In this document: positions 27,094 through 29,894 of the stretch, one piece after another
Layout: every line of letters starts with the position of its first letter
Numbering within the stretch: the stretch's first letter is position 1
Assembly (NCBI GenBank): GCA_964622465.1
Contig: CAZUQH010000014.1
Location: 1 to 29,894 of the forward strand
DNA: 29,894 bases
From: CAZUQH01 sp964622465
Lineage (GTDB): Bacteria > CG03 > CAZUQH01
Direction: 5' to 3'
Program-made: the position numbers and the translations under genes
Notes under the pieces: model-generated
Databases searched by the model: none
What the model was told of the DNA's origin: nothing
What the model saw: only the letters and a program-made list of their open reading frames with translations

Positions 27094-29894
27094 ATGAGTC
27101 CAGATAGAAGTACAAAAGCCATTTTGAGATTACTCCGTTTATGCCTCACAATAACACTGTATCTCACTTTACACCTATTGCTTTTCACTAATATGACTGA
27201 GGCAACTACCCAGATTTATAATGCTTATAATGGCACATATTACCTTTTTGAAGAAGGTCCCCATCCTGATAATCCAAGAGCTCCAGTTACCTACGAAAAC
27301 ATTAAGTTTCCGGGTAAAGCATTGATTATGGTTGATACACAAGACGCATCTACACAACAAACCGTTTTTTCTATGGATTATCAGGGACAATACGATTGTT
27401 TTGGTGTTTTTGTCTCCCAGCCTCTCGCAGGGGGGCAGATAATCTACAGTTCCACAACATGGACATTTCATGGTGGCTTTGCCGTACAAAATACAGCTAC
27501 TACCGGTAATCCTATAATAGGCCATAAAACAAATGCATATATATATTTATGGAGAAAGGATTGGAATAATGACCATTTTCTGGGAACAGACCCAAGGGTT
27601 AATGAATGGATAATCCTGACTAATCCCCTATCAACTGAGAACACTGCTGGTAAAAACAGCACAACAGAATGGGACGGCAACATAATCAATGGCCGTGCCG
27701 GCGACACGGACGGAATGAGTGGTAATTTAACCATAAATCCTGGTGATAGAATAGTTGTAGAAGTTCAGAATTATAACAGCACTTACGGCGGAACCGGTGG
27801 AGCTACGTTTTTTAGGTATTATAATAATGATTTGGCAATTCACAATTCATATCTTAGCTGGTCAACTCAAAATCTTACATTTGCTCCTTATATATATAGA
27901 TTTGCAGATACAAGTGGCAATGAAATAACTGAAACAATAGCAAGTACTCCGGACAATACTGTGACGAGGAGAATTTATGGAGGAATGTTCAAAAATGCGG
28001 TTGCAGGAAGCGAGATAAGGTTTGAAGGCTGGCCATCTATTTCTGCTACTGACTCTGAGATAAGTATCTGGAAAAATTCTTTAATTCAGTTTGAAGTTCC
28101 TGATATTACAGGTACTGTCAACACGAGCGTATATGTAGACGGGGTTGGTGAAACACAGCAGAAGTATCTGCGGTTTCTTCCGCAGATAAGTAGCTGGACC
28201 GTGAGTGCCGTCCAGAGTTCTTATGGTCAAAACTGGCACTATGATGATGAAATTTCAACTTTTAACATTACTGTTTACGGGGCAGGTTTTGTTCCTGGAT
28301 GTGAACTGATTTTTGACGCCGGCGGAGTGAGCGCTTCAAATATTGATAATTACGCTCAATGTCCTTCAACCGTCACATTTCAGGTGATAATAGGTCTTTC
28401 GGCTGGAACAGGAGTTAATGATTTTTACATACGAAACCCTGACGACGGAGTATTTCCCACACCTGGAATATGTCCATCTGGATACAGGGGGTCAATCAAT
28501 ATTACGCCACGGCCTAAGATTGACTATTTTTCTCCTCAATCAATAGCAAGAAGGAATTCCTTTTCAGGCGGTTGGTCAACAATTACTGTATTAGGAAGTG
28601 ATTTTTCAGACGACGTTTCAGCTAAATTTATCGTTCCAGAACAGGAAAATGAAGGTGGAATAGTAGTTGAAGATATTAATAAAATAACTTCAGCAAAATT
28701 GGAAATTTACGTCAATGTTCTATCAACAGCAACAATTACCAAAGACTGGCGCCTTATTTTAACCCATCCCGATAGAGGATATGCAGATTCAGTTATGGAC
28801 GCCGGATTGAAGTTTGAAGTGGCGGATGCGCTGAATTTAATTCTTCTTAACATCCCGAACTCCAAGCCATCGAATGAATTAGGGCAGAACACAGAAAATA
28901 AAACTATGAGAATTTACGGTTCAGGTTTTGAAGTCAATAATGTGAACGTTACCTTTGATGTTTCCAGTGACTCCATTTCAGTTAAGAGCGTCGCAACATT
29001 AGGCGACCACATTGACGTTACCGTAGACGTTTCTTCCAAATGCACAACCGGAACGCGGGATATTTTTGTAAAAAATAAAGAAAACGGCAGTTATTATGTG
29101 TTGTATGATTCATTTACCATAAATTCAATGCCCATAGTAAGTACAATAACTGTCCCTGTGTTTAAGGAACTTGGAGAAAGAGCGCAAACAACTCTTAAAG
29201 TTGAAGGAGATAATTTTGTTGAAGAATATATAAAGGTTGAATTTTCTAAAGATGGCATCCCTCTTACTGATTCTGAGATTAAGCAGATAAGCGCATCAAC
29301 TGATACTGCCTCTGTTCTTTACAGCGAAATAAATGTCTATGACGGTTGCACTTTAGGTTATGTTGATTTCAGGGTGATAAACAAGGACCAGGGAAGAAGC
29401 AACCTTATTACCAATGCTTTTAAGATAAACCGCAGGCCTGTTTTTAGTTCCATTGTTCCGAATAGTATGGGCCAGGGGGTTAAAGGAATTTCAGTTAAAG
29501 TATACGGCAGTAATTTTCAAAACGGCTGCGCAGTGGATTTTGGAAATAACATCACAACCACGACTTTTATTGTGGAGACATCCACCTCAATTTTAGCGGT
29601 GGTGGATGTGGGAAATTATGCCATAACCGGCCACAGGGATATCACGGTCAACAATCCTGATGGCGGATATGACACAGGTGTTGATGTTCTGCAAATTACA
29701 TCCCGACCTGAGGTTGATTACATTACTCCTGATGTTCGCGCTCAGGGAATAACTGGCTCAACAATTACAGTTGTTGGCAAGGGTGCTTATTTTCAGGAAG
29801 GTTTTAGTGTCTGGTTTTCAACAAGTTCAACAGGTTATCCTGTTGATGTAAAAATTGACACAGGAACCATATTTGTAGATGGAGGTTATCCTGC
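27094..29894 (+). CDS. large secreted IPT/TIG-repeat protein (partial, runs off window)
   Basis: The frame is open for at least 933 codons with no stop and continues past the window. A signal peptide covers about residues 1-37 (hydrophobic LLRLCLTITLYLTLHLLLF, then TEA). A unique N-terminal domain spans about 38-370. It is followed by at least six repeats of about 90-108 residues, each with the IPT/TIG-like strand and turn pattern: ITVYGAGF (391), ITVLGSDF (497), MRIYGSGF (605), LKVEGDNF (701), VKVYGSNF (801) and ITVVGKGAYF (891). Repeat boundaries often read RP, then I.P. IPT/TIG repeats are Ig-like modules of bacterial surface proteins. The SD is weak (AAGG, 10 nt before the ATG). The gene appears more A/T-rich than the ribosomal block. 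Confidence 0.85.
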   Translation, partial: MSPDRSTKAILRLLRLCLTITLYLTLHLLLFTNMTEATTQIYNAYNGTYYLFEEGPHPDNPRAPVTYENIKFPGKALIMVDTQDASTQQTVFSMDYQGQYDCFGVFVSQPLAGGQIIYSSTTWTFHGGFAVQNTATTGNPIIGHKTNAYIYLWRKDWNNDHFLGTDPRVNEWIILTNPLSTENTAGKNSTTEWDGNIINGRAGDTDGMSGNLTINPGDRIVVEVQNYNSTYGGTGGATFFRYYNNDLAIHNSYLSWSTQNLTFAPYIYRFADTSGNEITETIASTPDNTVTRRIYGGMFKNAVAGSEIRFEGWPSISATDSEISIWKNSLIQFEVPDITGTVNTSVYVDGVGETQQKYLRFLPQISSWTVSAVQSSYGQNWHYDDEISTFNITVYGAGFVPGCELIFDAGGVSASNIDNYAQCPSTVTFQVIIGLSAGTGVNDFYIRNPDDGVFPTPGICPSGYRGSINITPRPKIDYFSPQSIARRNSFSGGWSTITVLGSDFSDDVSAKFIVPEQENEGGIVVEDINKITSAKLEIYVNVLSTATITKDWRLILTHPDRGYADSVMDAGLKFEVADALNLILLNIPNSKPSNELGQNTENKTMRIYGSGFEVNNVNVTFDVSSDSISVKSVATLGDHIDVTVDVSSKCTTGTRDIFVKNKENGSYYVLYDSFTINSMPIVSTITVPVFKELGERAQTTLKVEGDNFVEEYIKVEFSKDGIPLTDSEIKQISASTDTASVLYSEINVYDGCTLGYVDFRVINKDQGRSNLITNAFKINRRPVFSSIVPNSMGQGVKGISVKVYGSNFQNGCAVDFGNNITTTTFIVETSTSILAVVDVGNYAITGHRDITVNNPDGGYDTGVDVLQITSRPEVDYITPDVRAQGITGSTITVVGKGAYFQEGFSVWFSTSSTGYPVDVKIDTGTIFVDGGYP

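Noticed and set aside
27175..27734. Two minus-strand frames in the 27.2-27.7 kb region
   Set aside because: The plus strand carries an uninterrupted frame with a signal peptide and IPT/TIG repeats through this region, so these are shadows.
1..29894. tRNA or rRNA genes, insertion sequences, prophage or replication origin
   Set aside because: I looked for cloverleaf ends, rRNA cores, transposase motifs and DnaA-box clusters and saw none that I could support.

Overview
The window is one long, almost gap-free, plus-strand block of bacterial housekeeping genes followed by a smaller accessory region of secreted proteins. It opens on the last codons of tuf (EF-Tu) and runs through the complete S10, spc and alpha ribosomal clusters: rpsJ-rplC-rplD-rplW-rplB-rpsS-rplV-rpsC-rplP-rpmC-rpsQ-rplN-rplX-rplE-rpsN-rpsH-rplF-rplR-rpsE-rplO-secY-adk-map-infA-rpmJ-rpsM-rpsK-rpsD-rpoA-rplQ. 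Many neighbours overlap by 1-30 nt. rpmD (L30) is missing between rpsE and rplO. Ribosomal proteins S4, S14 and L36 are all the zinc-binding (Cys-motif) forms, and L24 also carries two CxxC pairs.

Directly behind rplQ lies the cell-elongation cluster mreB-mreC-mreD-mrdA(PBP2)-rodA (15.0-20.6 kb). It is followed by a radical-SAM protein, its DUF2344/TIGR03936-type partner and an RNase E/G protein (20.7-24.3 kb). This points to a rod-shaped, peptidoglycan-making bacterium. The mixture of gene order, loss of L30, many small palindromic repeats and large IPT/TIG surface proteins resembles uncultivated candidate-phylum or Planctomycetota/Omnitrophota-type genomes, but I cannot fix the phylum from sequence alone. 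Two 100-N gaps flanked by identical 55-bp ends show that this is a scaffolded, probably metagenomic, short-read assembly.

After RNase G the character changes. A perfect-consensus sigma70 promoter drives a class I cyclic-di-GMP (GEMM-I) riboswitch that ends in a strong intrinsic terminator. Behind it are a secreted or membrane protein of unknown family, a palindromic repeat with the second assembly gap, a 53-residue ORF, two tandem paralogous secreted HEAT-repeat proteins and the N-terminal 933 residues of a large secreted IPT/TIG-repeat protein that runs off the window end. The best candidate for something new is this c-di-GMP-controlled secreted or surface module.

Two families of short palindromic repeats sit at gene junctions. 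One family (core CGCAGGCTTTAGCCTGCG) occurs four times. In three copies it supplies the stop codon of the upstream gene, and in two it supplies the Shine-Dalgarno of the downstream ribosomal-protein gene. A separate 156-nt imperfect palindrome fills most of the rpsD-rpoA gap.
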